A stretch of DNA of 17,596 nucleotides. It comes from Rhodocyclaceae bacterium. GTDB taxonomy: Bacteria > Pseudomonadota > Gammaproteobacteria > Burkholderiales > Rhodocyclaceae. The notes below the pieces were generated by a model, which made no database searches, was not told the origin of the DNA, and saw only the letters and a program-made list of their open reading frames with translations. The stretch spans positions 1 to 17,596 of the forward strand of contig JALRGK010000193.1 in NCBI GenBank assembly GCA_023253415.1. Direction: 5' to 3'. Shown one piece after another: positions 7,384 through 14,441 of the stretch. Made by a program: the position numbers and the translations under genes. How positions within the stretch are numbered: position 1 is the stretch's first letter; the number at the start of each line of letters is the position of its first letter.

Positions 7384-8421
7384 ATGCGACCTTTTAATAT
7401 CGAATCGACGGCGGGGCTTCTGGCGCAGCAACTGCAAACCAAAATCGATGGCAAAACCAAACCATTGGGTGCCTTAGGCCAGCTGGAAGGATTGGCACAG
7501 CAGATTGGTCTGATTCAGCGAACGGAATCACCACAGCTGACGGCACCGCAGATGCTGGTTTTTGCAGGGGATCATGGTGCTGCCAAGGCGGGTGTATCAG
7601 CCTATCCCCAGGATGTGACCTGGCAAATGGTTGAAAACTTTCTGGCGGGTGGTGCGGCGATCAACGTGTTTACCCGCACCCACGGGTTGCCGCTGGCCGT
7701 GGTGGACTGTGGTGTGGCGCATGAGTTCGGTGCGCGCGAGGGGTTGATCAATGCCAAGATTGGCAACGGCACGCAGAATTATCTGGAAACACCGGCGATG
7801 AGTACTGCGCAATGCGCACAGGCTGTCGAGAATGGCGTAGCTCTGGTCGCGCGATATGTTAAGGCAGGGTCCAACGTCATCGGCCTCGGTGAAATGGGCA
7901 TAGGTAACACAGCCTCGGCAACGCTGATTACGCACTGCATCACGGGTCAACCGCTAGATGCGTGCACAGGACGAGGCACGGGGCTGGATGATGCCGGATT
8001 GAGTCGCAAGCAGCAGTTGCTGGGGGTGGCCGTGGCACGTACCGGAAAACTGGATGACCCCTGGCGGGTCTTGCAGGAATTTGGTGGTTTCGAAATCGCC
8101 ACCATGGTTGGCGTTATTCTGGCGGCTGCGGAAAAACGTATGGTGGTATTGATTGACGGTTTTGTGGTGGGGGCTGCCGCACTGATGGCCTGTGCTTTGT
8201 ACCCGGCAGTTCGGGATTTCTGTGTCTATTGTCATCAGTCCGTAGAGCCGGGGCATCGCTATCAGCTGGCTGCGATGCGTGCTGAGCCGCTGCTAGACCT
8301 GGGTATGCGCCTCGGCGAAGGCACCGGTGTCGCACTGGCCTGGCCGTTGGTAAAGGCCGCCGTTGCATTTCTGAATGACATGGCCAGCTTCGCATCGGCT
8401 GGCGTTTCGGAAAAATCCTGA
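7384..8421 (+). CDS. cobT: Nicotinate-nucleotide:dimethylbenzimidazole phosphoribosyltransferase CobT
   Basis: Makes alpha-ribazole 5'-phosphate from nicotinate mononucleotide and 5,6-dimethylbenzimidazole, the product of BluB. Family signatures are all present: KTKPLGALGQLE (21-32), VFAGDHGAAKAGVSAYPQ, GLGEMGIGNTASATLI, GTGLDDAGL, EFGGFEIATMVGVIL and LIDGFVVGAAAL. The catalytic glutamate sits in RLGEGTGVAL at Glu312, matching Glu317 of the Salmonella enzyme. Length is 345 residues, as usual. AGGAAAA just upstream (7375-7381) supports the ATG. The stop at 8419-8421 is directly followed by the TTG start of the phosphatase gene. In many proteobacterial clusters cobS is nearby; it is not found here. 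Confidence 0.96.
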   Translation: MRPFNIESTAGLLAQQLQTKIDGKTKPLGALGQLEGLAQQIGLIQRTESPQLTAPQMLVFAGDHGAAKAGVSAYPQDVTWQMVENFLAGGAAINVFTRTHGLPLAVVDCGVAHEFGAREGLINAKIGNGTQNYLETPAMSTAQCAQAVENGVALVARYVKAGSNVIGLGEMGIGNTASATLITHCITGQPLDACTGRGTGLDDAGLSRKQQLLGVAVARTGKLDDPWRVLQEFGGFEIATMVGVILAAAEKRMVVLIDGFVVGAAALMACALYPAVRDFCVYCHQSVEPGHRYQLAAMRAEPLLDLGMRLGEGTGVALAWPLVKAAVAFLNDMASFASAGVSEKS

Positions 8422-8988
8422 TTGGGCCGGGTTCGTCTCTGGTTGGTTCGGCATTTGCCGCCGGCAGTATCGGCGGGGGTTTGTTATGGCAGAACAGATT
8501 TGCCCCTGGCGGTGCCGTTGCAGGCACAAGCGGAGATGGTGAATCGTATCCGTCAAAATGTGCCCGAAGGCCTGCCGGTGTTCAGCAGCCCACTGCGCCG
8601 TTGCGCCGAACTTGCCCTGGCCTTGAGTGATCACGTGGCCCACGACCCCAGGCTTCGCGAGCTGGATTTCGGAGCGTGGGAGATGCAATCCTGGGATGAC
8701 ATTGGCCCGGCAGCCCTGGATGCCTGGGCGGATGATCTGGCCGGATTTCGGCCGCCGGCGGGTGAAACCGGCTACGAACTGCAGCAGCGGGCACTCGAAT
8801 GGTTGCGTGAGGCGAGCCGTCTGCATACGGATATGGTCGTGGTGACGCATGCAGGGGTCATGCGGGCGCTGCAGGCGCACCAGCAATCGTTGCCCGGCAC
8901 AGACTGGCTCGTTCTACGTTACGACTATGGGCAGGTGGTTCAACTCGAATTCACGACAGAGCAAATCAACATGGCACCGGTACAATAG
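8422..8988 (+). CDS. cobC: Alpha-ribazole phosphatase (histidine phosphatase family, Salmonella CobC type)
   Basis: Predicted to remove the 5'-phosphate from alpha-ribazole phosphate or adenosylcobalamin phosphate in nucleotide-loop assembly. The 188-residue protein shows the phosphoglycerate-mutase-like order: RLWLVRH (5-11), CYGRTDLPLA (21-30), SSPLRRC (55-61), LRELDFGAWE (78-87) and VVTHAGVMRAL (140-150). His11, Arg10, Arg60, Glu80 and His143 give the expected catalytic set. The usual RHG is RHL here, a variant I believe occurs in other cobalamin-linked members. The start is a TTG immediately after the cobT stop, with no gap and no clear ribosome binding site. No ATG occurs before the catalytic motif, so the rare start is likely real. 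The symbol duplicates the decarboxylase name used in other organisms. Confidence 0.88.
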   Translation: MGRVRLWLVRHLPPAVSAGVCYGRTDLPLAVPLQAQAEMVNRIRQNVPEGLPVFSSPLRRCAELALALSDHVAHDPRLRELDFGAWEMQSWDDIGPAALDAWADDLAGFRPPAGETGYELQQRALEWLREASRLHTDMVVVTHAGVMRALQAHQQSLPGTDWLVLRYDYGQVVQLEFTTEQINMAPVQ

Positions 8989-8992
8989 CACC

Positions 8993-10108
8993 ATGCCCGC
9001 TGACGCCATCAATCTCTCCCAAGTCCACCGTGTGCTCGTCACCAAGTTACGTCACCATGGTGATGTTTTGTTGGCATCGCCGGTACTCTCCGCGCTCAAG
9101 GCCGCTGCACCGCATGTCGAGATTGATGCCCTAGTGTATGCGGATACCGCTGACATGTTGCGAGATCACCCGGATATGGCGCAGCTGCATTGCATTGATC
9201 GTGGCTGGAAAAAACTCGGTCTAGTCGGTCAGGGCTCGGCCGAGTGGGGGTTGTTCAAAGACATGCAGTCGCGCCAGTATGATCTGATCATTCATCTGAC
9301 AGAGCATCCGCGCGGTGCCTGGCTGTCCCGTTTGCTCAAGCCGCGCTGGTCGGTGGCCCCCCGGGTAAATGGCCGCGGTCGTTTCTGGAAGAACAGTTTT
9401 ACGCATTTTGTCTCGCCCATCATGGGAAGCGGCCGTCGACACGTGGTCGAACAGAACCTGGATGCCCTAAGACGTTTAGGCATTCAGCCCCCACCAGATA
9501 AGCGCGCCCTGACCATGGTGCCTGGGGCGGATGCGGACGCACATGTTGCTGTGCGTTTGCAATCGTTAGGGCTGAAACCTGGCGGTTTTGTGCACCTACA
9601 CCCGCCGTCACGCTGGCACTTCAAATGCTGGACAGCCGAAGGCTGGGCAGAAATTATTAGCCGCATCCGTGCAGCCGGTTGGCCGGTGTTGTTAACAGCG
9701 GCGCCGGGTGATAAAGAAGGTCAGCTGATTGACCGCATCCAGCAGGCATTAGCCGCACGGGGCGAAGCCCCGGCACCGAGCCTGGCCGGTGCCTTGTCGC
9801 TGAAAGAACTGGCGTCGTTGACAGGGCAGGCAAAGCTGTTTGCCGGGGTTGATTCGGCACCGATGCATATTGCTGCTGCAATGAAAACGCCAGTTGTTGT
9901 GCTCTTCGGGCCGTCGGGCGAAGGTCATTGGGGGCCTTGGGGTCAACCGCGCGAGGATGAACACCATGTTGTCACGCGCAGTGCCCAGTTCAATTGCCGG
10001 CCCTGTGGGCTGGATGGCTGTGGCGGCGGCAAGGTCAGCGAATGCCTGACGAGCATTACGCCGGATGAGGTCTGGGCGGAGATGTCTACGCTTCTATTGC
10101 ATGCTTAA
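8993..10108 (+). CDS. waaQ: LPS core heptosyltransferase III-like protein (GT9 family, WaaQ/RfaQ)
   Basis: Glycosyltransferase family 9 enzyme that probably adds an ADP-heptose-derived heptose to the LPS inner core at the cytoplasmic face of the inner membrane. Starting at the ATG at 8993 it is 371 residues long. VHRVLVTKLRHHGDVLLASP (11-30) and the region after it (VEIDALVYADTADML) closely recall heptosyltransferase III. The C-terminal donor-site motif GVDSAPMHIAAA and VVVLFGPSGEGHWGPWG are typical of GT9. The open frame extends back to 8849 inside the phosphatase gene, but that stretch is a shadow. Only 4 bp separate it from the cobalamin operon, so it may be co-transcribed despite its unrelated role. 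I see no clear ribosome binding site. The GT9 call is firm; the exact acceptor sugar is inferred. Confidence 0.88.
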   Translation: MPADAINLSQVHRVLVTKLRHHGDVLLASPVLSALKAAAPHVEIDALVYADTADMLRDHPDMAQLHCIDRGWKKLGLVGQGSAEWGLFKDMQSRQYDLIIHLTEHPRGAWLSRLLKPRWSVAPRVNGRGRFWKNSFTHFVSPIMGSGRRHVVEQNLDALRRLGIQPPPDKRALTMVPGADADAHVAVRLQSLGLKPGGFVHLHPPSRWHFKCWTAEGWAEIISRIRAAGWPVLLTAAPGDKEGQLIDRIQQALAARGEAPAPSLAGALSLKELASLTGQAKLFAGVDSAPMHIAAAMKTPVVVLFGPSGEGHWGPWGQPREDEHHVVTRSAQFNCRPCGLDGCGGGKVSECLTSITPDEVWAEMSTLLLHA

Positions 10109-10141
10109 TTGTTGGCGGGTTTAAGCCGATAACAAATTTTT
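10109..10141 (+). terminator. Weak Rho-independent terminator after waaQ
   Basis: Bases 10109-10116 can pair with 10125-10132 in an 8-bp stem that contains two G-U wobbles, closing an 8-nt loop. CAAA and then five T residues (10137-10141) follow. The stem is poor in GC pairs, so the call is tentative. It would separate the cobalamin/waaQ transcript from the pil operon. Confidence 0.4.
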
Positions 10142-10201
10142 CATTGCTTTAAACTAATGCATTAATGATTGGTAAACTCTGATTAACTTCAGGGTTCATT
10201 A
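10142..10201 (+). promoter_or_regulatory. AT-rich leader and probable promoter region of the pilMNOPQ operon
   Basis: This is the only sizeable gap before pilM and is clearly AT-richer than its surroundings, as expected for a promoter. It holds a perfect 10-bp palindrome TAATGCATTA (10155-10164) and AGGG (10191-10194), the pilM ribosome binding site, 7 nt from the ATG. TTGCTT at 10144-10149 could be a -35, but no good -10 follows at the right distance. I do not see a GG-N10-GC sigma-54 pattern here. Confidence 0.4.
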
Positions 10202-11116
10202 ATGCAAAATGCTTTCCTACGATGGCTTTCTGGAACGCCGCCTCATTTAGTCGGAGCGTGGTGGGATGAGGCCGCTGTCTGTCTGGTCCATGTTGATCAC
10301 TCAGATGTATTGCCACGGGTAACCTGCTCGTACGAGCCCGTTGTGTCGGTAGTGCCATCTCTCGAGCCTTATCAGAATTCGGGTTTAAAAAATGCGCTGA
10401 GAGTGGCGCTAGAGCGCTTGGGCCTTCGGCCCGTTAGATTGGCTCTGGGTGTTCCATCGGCCGAAGTGTTTACAAAGACAACGTCTGTCCCGCTGGGCCT
10501 GAATGACAAAGAGTTAGCTCAACTCTGTCTGGTGGAGGCCGTTGTCAATCTGCCGATTCCGCCAGAGGAGGTATGTGCGGATTTTCTGTGTGAGGTAGCG
10601 CCAGATGGGGAGACCCAAGCGCCGGTAAAAATTGCCTTTTGTCGTCGGGAAATTGTGGATGAATTGATACTGACCGCAGAAGATGCAGGTGTATCGCTCG
10701 CCATTGTTGATCGTAATATCCAGGCAATCCACGATGCGACACTATGGCTGACACAAGCGGGGGAATTTTCTGAAGGCGGTTATCCGTTCGCGATTCTTGT
10801 GGAAACAGAGCCGATATCGTTGATTGTCGCGCTGAATGAGTTGGATCTTGTCTCTTACGTCATATCAAACGGAGATATTGACCTAACGGAGCAGATTGGA
10901 CTTTGCGTACGTCGATCAGGCGTAGCTGCTAATGGGCTGATGCGCATTGTGGTGTTGCAGAACCCGGATTCCGCACCTGTCGATATTGCAGACATGAAAG
11001 CCCAGGGTGTTGAATGCAGCCATCTGGATCCTTTAGGGCGTTTAGAACTACCACGTGATATTCCTGTATCTGCCTTCATGACTGCGTTGGGCATGGGCTT
11101 GAGACATAACCCATGA
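10202..11116 (+). CDS. pilM: PilM-like type IV pilus alignment protein, divergent
   Basis: Cytoplasmic actin-like component of the type IVa pilus alignment complex that docks on the N-terminal tail of PilN. The assignment rests mainly on position as first gene of an intact pilMNOPQ set and on overall layout: the middle has ALGVPSAEVFTKTTSVPLGL and LVEAVVNLPIPPEEV, like the PilM region with FxxxPxxxL and the acidic residue stretch. The end, AFMTALGMGLRHNP, recalls the PilM terminus. At 304 residues it is about 50 shorter than typical PilM. The usual N-terminal phosphate loop (DIGSS-type) is replaced by VGAWWDEAAVC, and the second phosphate loop region reads ILVETEPISLIVAL, without the expected D-x-G. 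It may not bind ATP. ATGA overlaps with pilN. Confidence 0.78.
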   Translation: MQNAFLRWLSGTPPHLVGAWWDEAAVCLVHVDHSDVLPRVTCSYEPVVSVVPSLEPYQNSGLKNALRVALERLGLRPVRLALGVPSAEVFTKTTSVPLGLNDKELAQLCLVEAVVNLPIPPEEVCADFLCEVAPDGETQAPVKIAFCRREIVDELILTAEDAGVSLAIVDRNIQAIHDATLWLTQAGEFSEGGYPFAILVETEPISLIVALNELDLVSYVISNGDIDLTEQIGLCVRRSGVAANGLMRIVVLQNPDSAPVDIADMKAQGVECSHLDPLGRLELPRDIPVSAFMTALGMGLRHNP

Positions 11117-11694
11117 CGCGGCGCTTCAATCTCCTGCCGCATCGCGAGCTCAAGCGACAGTGGTCACTGCGTGTTCTGGGTCGGCAGGTATTCCTAGCAA
11201 CCGTCACGGGCGCCGTTCTGGCTTTGCTGGGCTCATTAGCCATCGATCATAGTAGTGCGTATCTGTCGGCTTATAACCAGGTATTAAATACCGCATTAGT
11301 GGAACGTGCTCTGCCCTACAGCCGTGCACAGAAACTTCTTGCAGAGCGCGCAGCATTGATCGAAAAGAAAGCAATCCTAGAGCGGGTTGATGCGAGACGC
11401 ACAACGAGCGTCCTGATCATGAATGATGTGATTCGGGCTAGACCGGAAGGGCTTTTCCTGACAAGGTTTGAGGAAAACGGCGATCAATTCAGGCTGGAAG
11501 GACAAGCGGACACCGCGGCATCAATCGCCAGGTTTTTTGAGCAGATGAACGAGACCAGCAATGTGAAGGGTCTGGTTCTCGAAGAGGTTCAACTTCTCAC
11601 ACTATCATCTGGGACCCTGTATGGGTTTTCTATGCACGGCAAAGTCCATCTTTTCGATGCGGCTCCAGCTGCTGGGGCGGACTTGCGACCATGA
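11113..11694 (+). CDS. pilN: PilN, inner-membrane type IV pilus assembly protein
   Basis: Bitopic inner-membrane protein that links cytoplasmic PilM to periplasmic PilO. The 193-residue sequence starts with the conserved PilM-binding tail motif FNLLPHR (residues 5-11). A transmembrane helix follows at about 25-45 (VFLATVTGAVLALLGSLAI). A charged coiled-coil segment comes next (ALVERALPYSRAQKLLAERA), then a periplasmic ferredoxin-like fold with LFLTRFEENGDQFRLEGQ and SIARFFEQMNE. Length and layout match PilN. Both ends overlap neighbours by ATGA, with pilM before and pilO after, so the three should be made in linked amounts. The retained binding motif suggests that the divergent PilM still docks here. 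Confidence 0.93.
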   Translation: MTRRFNLLPHRELKRQWSLRVLGRQVFLATVTGAVLALLGSLAIDHSSAYLSAYNQVLNTALVERALPYSRAQKLLAERAALIEKKAILERVDARRTTSVLIMNDVIRARPEGLFLTRFEENGDQFRLEGQADTAASIARFFEQMNETSNVKGLVLEEVQLLTLSSGTLYGFSMHGKVHLFDAAPAAGADLRP

Positions 11695-12464
11695 AAAGTC
11701 GGCTCCAACAAATTCAACAACAAGGTCGGCAATACGTTGCCGCTTTGCGGCGTATATTCAGAGAAAAGCTTGTTCGGTATGGCAAGCCTTCGGTACGAAC
11801 GCCCTTCGAAAAACCCTGGTGGCGTTACGATATAAGTGAGGTGCTCACAGTCTTCAGGCAAATCCAGACCGGCAATGGGTTTTTGAGCGCGCTCAGCAAT
11901 CTGCAGGACATCGAACAGTGGTCCGGAACCGTGCGAATCTGCATCCTCGGGGTCTGCTCTGCCACAGCATTAGGTCTGACCGGACTCTTGTTCTGGCCGG
12001 TGCAAATGTCGGCACACCAAGCCTTGGATTCTGAACGCTTGCTGCTGGAATCTCGCTACCTGCGTCAGGGGCAGATCATAGACGAAGCTCCGTACTATCA
12101 GCTACAGGTGGATGGCATTTGGAAACAGTTTGGTAGTTTGCTGGATGCAGTCCCTGAAACGTTGGAGCCGGTGCACGTCCTCAACCTGATCAATCAGGCG
12201 GCCAAAGCCTCCGGAGTCCGTCTGGAAGGATTCAAGCCACTCAGTGAGGAGACCGAAACCTACTATGTGGTGTTACCAGTCGAGATTCGTTTAGTGGGTG
12301 ACTTCCATGGGCTGGCCAGATTTATGGAGCAGATCTCGCGTATGCGACATCTTGTGACCGTCGATGTCGTCATCGTTCCTTCGGCAACACAGCAGGAACA
12401 GCTTGTTCTGGCCTCGCTGCTCAAGGCCTATCGTTACAACGATCCTGGCAAGCTAATGGAATGA
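11691..12464 (+). CDS. pilO: PilO, inner-membrane type IV pilus assembly protein with a long cytoplasmic N-terminus
   Basis: Partner of PilN in the periplasmic alignment subcomplex. The 257 residues are roughly 50 more than classical PilO. The excess is at the N-terminus: residues 1-80 are polar and basic and lie before the single transmembrane helix (about 81-104, RICILGVCSATALGLTGLLF). The periplasmic part has a coiled coil (LDSERLLLESRYLRQGQII), then the PilO-like fold with LLDAVPETLEPVHVLNLINQ, VRLEGFKPL and YYVVLPVEIRLVGDFHGLAR. No internal start between the gene start and the helix gives a conventional length, so the extension looks genuine. ATGA overlap with pilN; 4 bp to pilP. Confidence 0.92.
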   Translation: MKSRLQQIQQQGRQYVAALRRIFREKLVRYGKPSVRTPFEKPWWRYDISEVLTVFRQIQTGNGFLSALSNLQDIEQWSGTVRICILGVCSATALGLTGLLFWPVQMSAHQALDSERLLLESRYLRQGQIIDEAPYYQLQVDGIWKQFGSLLDAVPETLEPVHVLNLINQAAKASGVRLEGFKPLSEETETYYVVLPVEIRLVGDFHGLARFMEQISRMRHLVTVDVVIVPSATQQEQLVLASLLKAYRYNDPGKLME

Positions 12465-12468
12465 TGTT

Positions 12469-12963
12469 ATGAAATTGCCCTTGTATGCCACGCTACTGGG
12501 AGCATCCATCCTTGTGATAGGCTGCTCTGACGCAGGTAGCCATGCTGCACATCGCTGGCTTGAATCCGCGGCAAGTGCGGGCCGGACATCAGCATCGTTG
12601 CCATCTCTGCCAGATATCGTTGATACGCCGCCGGTTAACTATGATCCGGCTGGGTTCGCAGATCCTTTTTCGGCGCGGCCTGCATCTGTCTATGTTCGGG
12701 CGACATCCGATGCTTTAGTCGACAATCCGCGGGCGCGTTTCCCGGGAACTGATCTGGATGCATTGCAACTGATCGGGCTGCTGAAAAATGACGATGTAAC
12801 GGTTGCATTGGTATCCAACGGACAGCGGTACGAAAACATCAGGGTCGGAGATGTGCTTGGCCGGGAACAGGCAGAAGTGACAGCCGTATCAAGTCAAGGC
12901 GTTTTAGCGCGGTTGTCCGATGGGAGAAATACCTTGTTGAAGTTCACTAAACGGAGTTCTTAG
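12469..12963 (+). CDS. pilP: PilP pilotin-like lipoprotein of the type IV pilus
   Basis: Inner-membrane lipoprotein that connects the PilN-PilO complex with the PilQ secretin. The 164-residue sequence has a short lipoprotein signal with the lipobox LVIGC, lipidated residue Cys19. A disordered linker rich in Ser, Pro and Ala follows, with DPAGFADPFSARP. The C-terminal HR domain of about 60 residues contains DALQLIGLLKNDDVTVALV, YENIRVGDVLG and a final LLKF. This architecture and length are typical of PilP. It starts 4 bp after pilO and ends 3 bp before pilQ, as in other pilMNOPQ operons. Confidence 0.92.
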   Translation: MKLPLYATLLGASILVIGCSDAGSHAAHRWLESAASAGRTSASLPSLPDIVDTPPVNYDPAGFADPFSARPASVYVRATSDALVDNPRARFPGTDLDALQLIGLLKNDDVTVALVSNGQRYENIRVGDVLGREQAEVTAVSSQGVLARLSDGRNTLLKFTKRSS

Positions 12964-12966
12964 ACG

Positions 12967-14421
12967 ATGAGCGGCCTAAAAGATCTGGTGTTAACTGCAG
13001 GAAGAGCCGTGCTGTATGCGTTGGCACTGGCATATGGTGCAACGCTGCCCGCCCATTCGGCCAGCAAATCATCCGGGCAGAAAATTACTGTGGACATTCA
13101 AAACGGTGATGTTCGTCAGGTGCTGGCGTTTGTCGGACGCGAGCTGGGTCTCAATATTGTCGCGAGCGATGCTGTTCGTGGGCAGGTGACCGTGGTTATG
13201 AACAATGTGCCGGCTTCGGAAGTCCTGCAATCGATACTGCAACAGCGTGGCCTGACTTCTCGTATGGAAGATGGCATTCTGATTGTTCGGCCTAAAGCGG
13301 AAGCTGCCGAGCAGGAGCGTCTGCAAATGGAAATGCAGCAACAGGTTCAAACGATGGGCCCCTTGCGTCAGCAGGCTTTCAAATTACGTTTTGCCCAGGC
13401 GGTTGATCTGGAGAAGCTGGTCAAAGAGCAATTGACTGCTCGCGGCAAGGTCAGCGTTGATTCGCGAACCAATACCCTGTTTGTAAACGATACGGGGATG
13501 AAAATCGGAGAAATCGCAACCCTGATTCACGAGGTTGATCAACCGATTCGGCAGGTGCTGATCGAGGCGCGAATTGTTGAAGCGAATGAGACCTTTAATG
13601 AAGAATTGGGCATTCGCCTGGGCGCCCTCGATACGGTGCGTATGGGCGGTGGCGGTTTACAAGTGGGAGGTGGGCAGTATGTGCCTCCAACGCAGGCGGC
13701 ACAGGCACTCAATTACAACCGTCTTGTTCCGGGTAGCGGGACGCCGACCTACCAGACATTGAATAGTGTGAATGGACAGCCCTTCTCGGTGAGCGAAACC
13801 CTGGGCTCGGTGAATCTGCCGACAACGCGCGCTGCTGCAGGAACGATGGCATTTGCGTTGTTGAGCCCGACAGGTTCGCGCATCCTGAATGTCGAAATTT
13901 CTGCGCTGGAATCTGATGGCCGGGGGAAAATCATTTCTAGTCCCAAGGTGGTCACCGGAGACAATGTCAAAGCGGTGATTGAAGACGGCACGGAAATCCC
14001 CTATTTATCCACGGCCCAAACTGGAGGGACAACAATCCCGACGGTGGAGTTTAAGAAAGCAGTGCTGTCATTGGAGGTGACGCCTCAAATTACCCCGGAC
14101 GGCAAGATACGGCTCAAACTCGTGGTTCGGAAAGAAGAGCCGGATTATGCCGCTATGCAGTTGATACCGGGCTCCACGAATCCACCGATCAAGAGCACAG
14201 TGGTGACCACCGATGTTCTCGTTGAGAACGGAGGAACGGTCTCGATTGGCGGGGTTTTCATCAAGAAAGTGGATAATCTCGTCACGCAGGTCCCCTTTCT
14301 GGGGGATATCCCCTTTATCGGCAGTTTCTTCAAGTACCGGTCAACGACTGAACAGCGGCGCGAGTTGCTGGTGTTCATCTCGCCACAAATCGTGGCTGGG
14401 GGCACGACGACCGGCCCTTGA
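12967..14421 (+). CDS. pilQ: PilQ secretin, short form without AMIN domains
   Basis: Outer-membrane secretin through which the type IV pilus passes. It has a signal peptide (about residues 1-32, cleavage near AHSAS), an STN/N0 domain (about 39-110: KITVDIQNGDVRQVLAFVG, ending DGILIVRPK), an N1/NolW-like domain (136-193), and a secretin core (about 195-477). The core includes QVLIEARIVEANETF (196-210), a Gly-rich segment (226-236), KIISSPKVVT (321-330), VTPQITPDGKI (371-381) and VPFLGDIPFIGSFFK (442-456). At 484 residues it is much shorter than typical PilQ of about 700. The missing part is the N-terminal AMIN peptidoglycan-binding region. The domain set is closer to HofQ or MxiD-like secretins, but the operon makes PilQ the best name. 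aroK starts 20 bp downstream. Confidence 0.94.
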   Translation: MSGLKDLVLTAGRAVLYALALAYGATLPAHSASKSSGQKITVDIQNGDVRQVLAFVGRELGLNIVASDAVRGQVTVVMNNVPASEVLQSILQQRGLTSRMEDGILIVRPKAEAAEQERLQMEMQQQVQTMGPLRQQAFKLRFAQAVDLEKLVKEQLTARGKVSVDSRTNTLFVNDTGMKIGEIATLIHEVDQPIRQVLIEARIVEANETFNEELGIRLGALDTVRMGGGGLQVGGGQYVPPTQAAQALNYNRLVPGSGTPTYQTLNSVNGQPFSVSETLGSVNLPTTRAAAGTMAFALLSPTGSRILNVEISALESDGRGKIISSPKVVTGDNVKAVIEDGTEIPYLSTAQTGGTTIPTVEFKKAVLSLEVTPQITPDGKIRLKLVVRKEEPDYAAMQLIPGSTNPPIKSTVVTTDVLVENGGTVSIGGVFIKKVDNLVTQVPFLGDIPFIGSFFKYRSTTEQRRELLVFISPQIVAGGTTTGP

Positions 14422-14441
14422 TCTTTGTTTTCCATGAACGC

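Noticed and set aside
8849..8992. N-terminal extension of the heptosyltransferase into the phosphatase gene
   Set aside because: It is a frame shadow of the phosphatase; family similarity begins just after the ATG at 8993.
14418..14441. TTG start of aroK overlapping the pilQ stop
   Set aside because: It adds eight residues not conserved in AroK; the ATG at 14442 gives the usual N-terminus.
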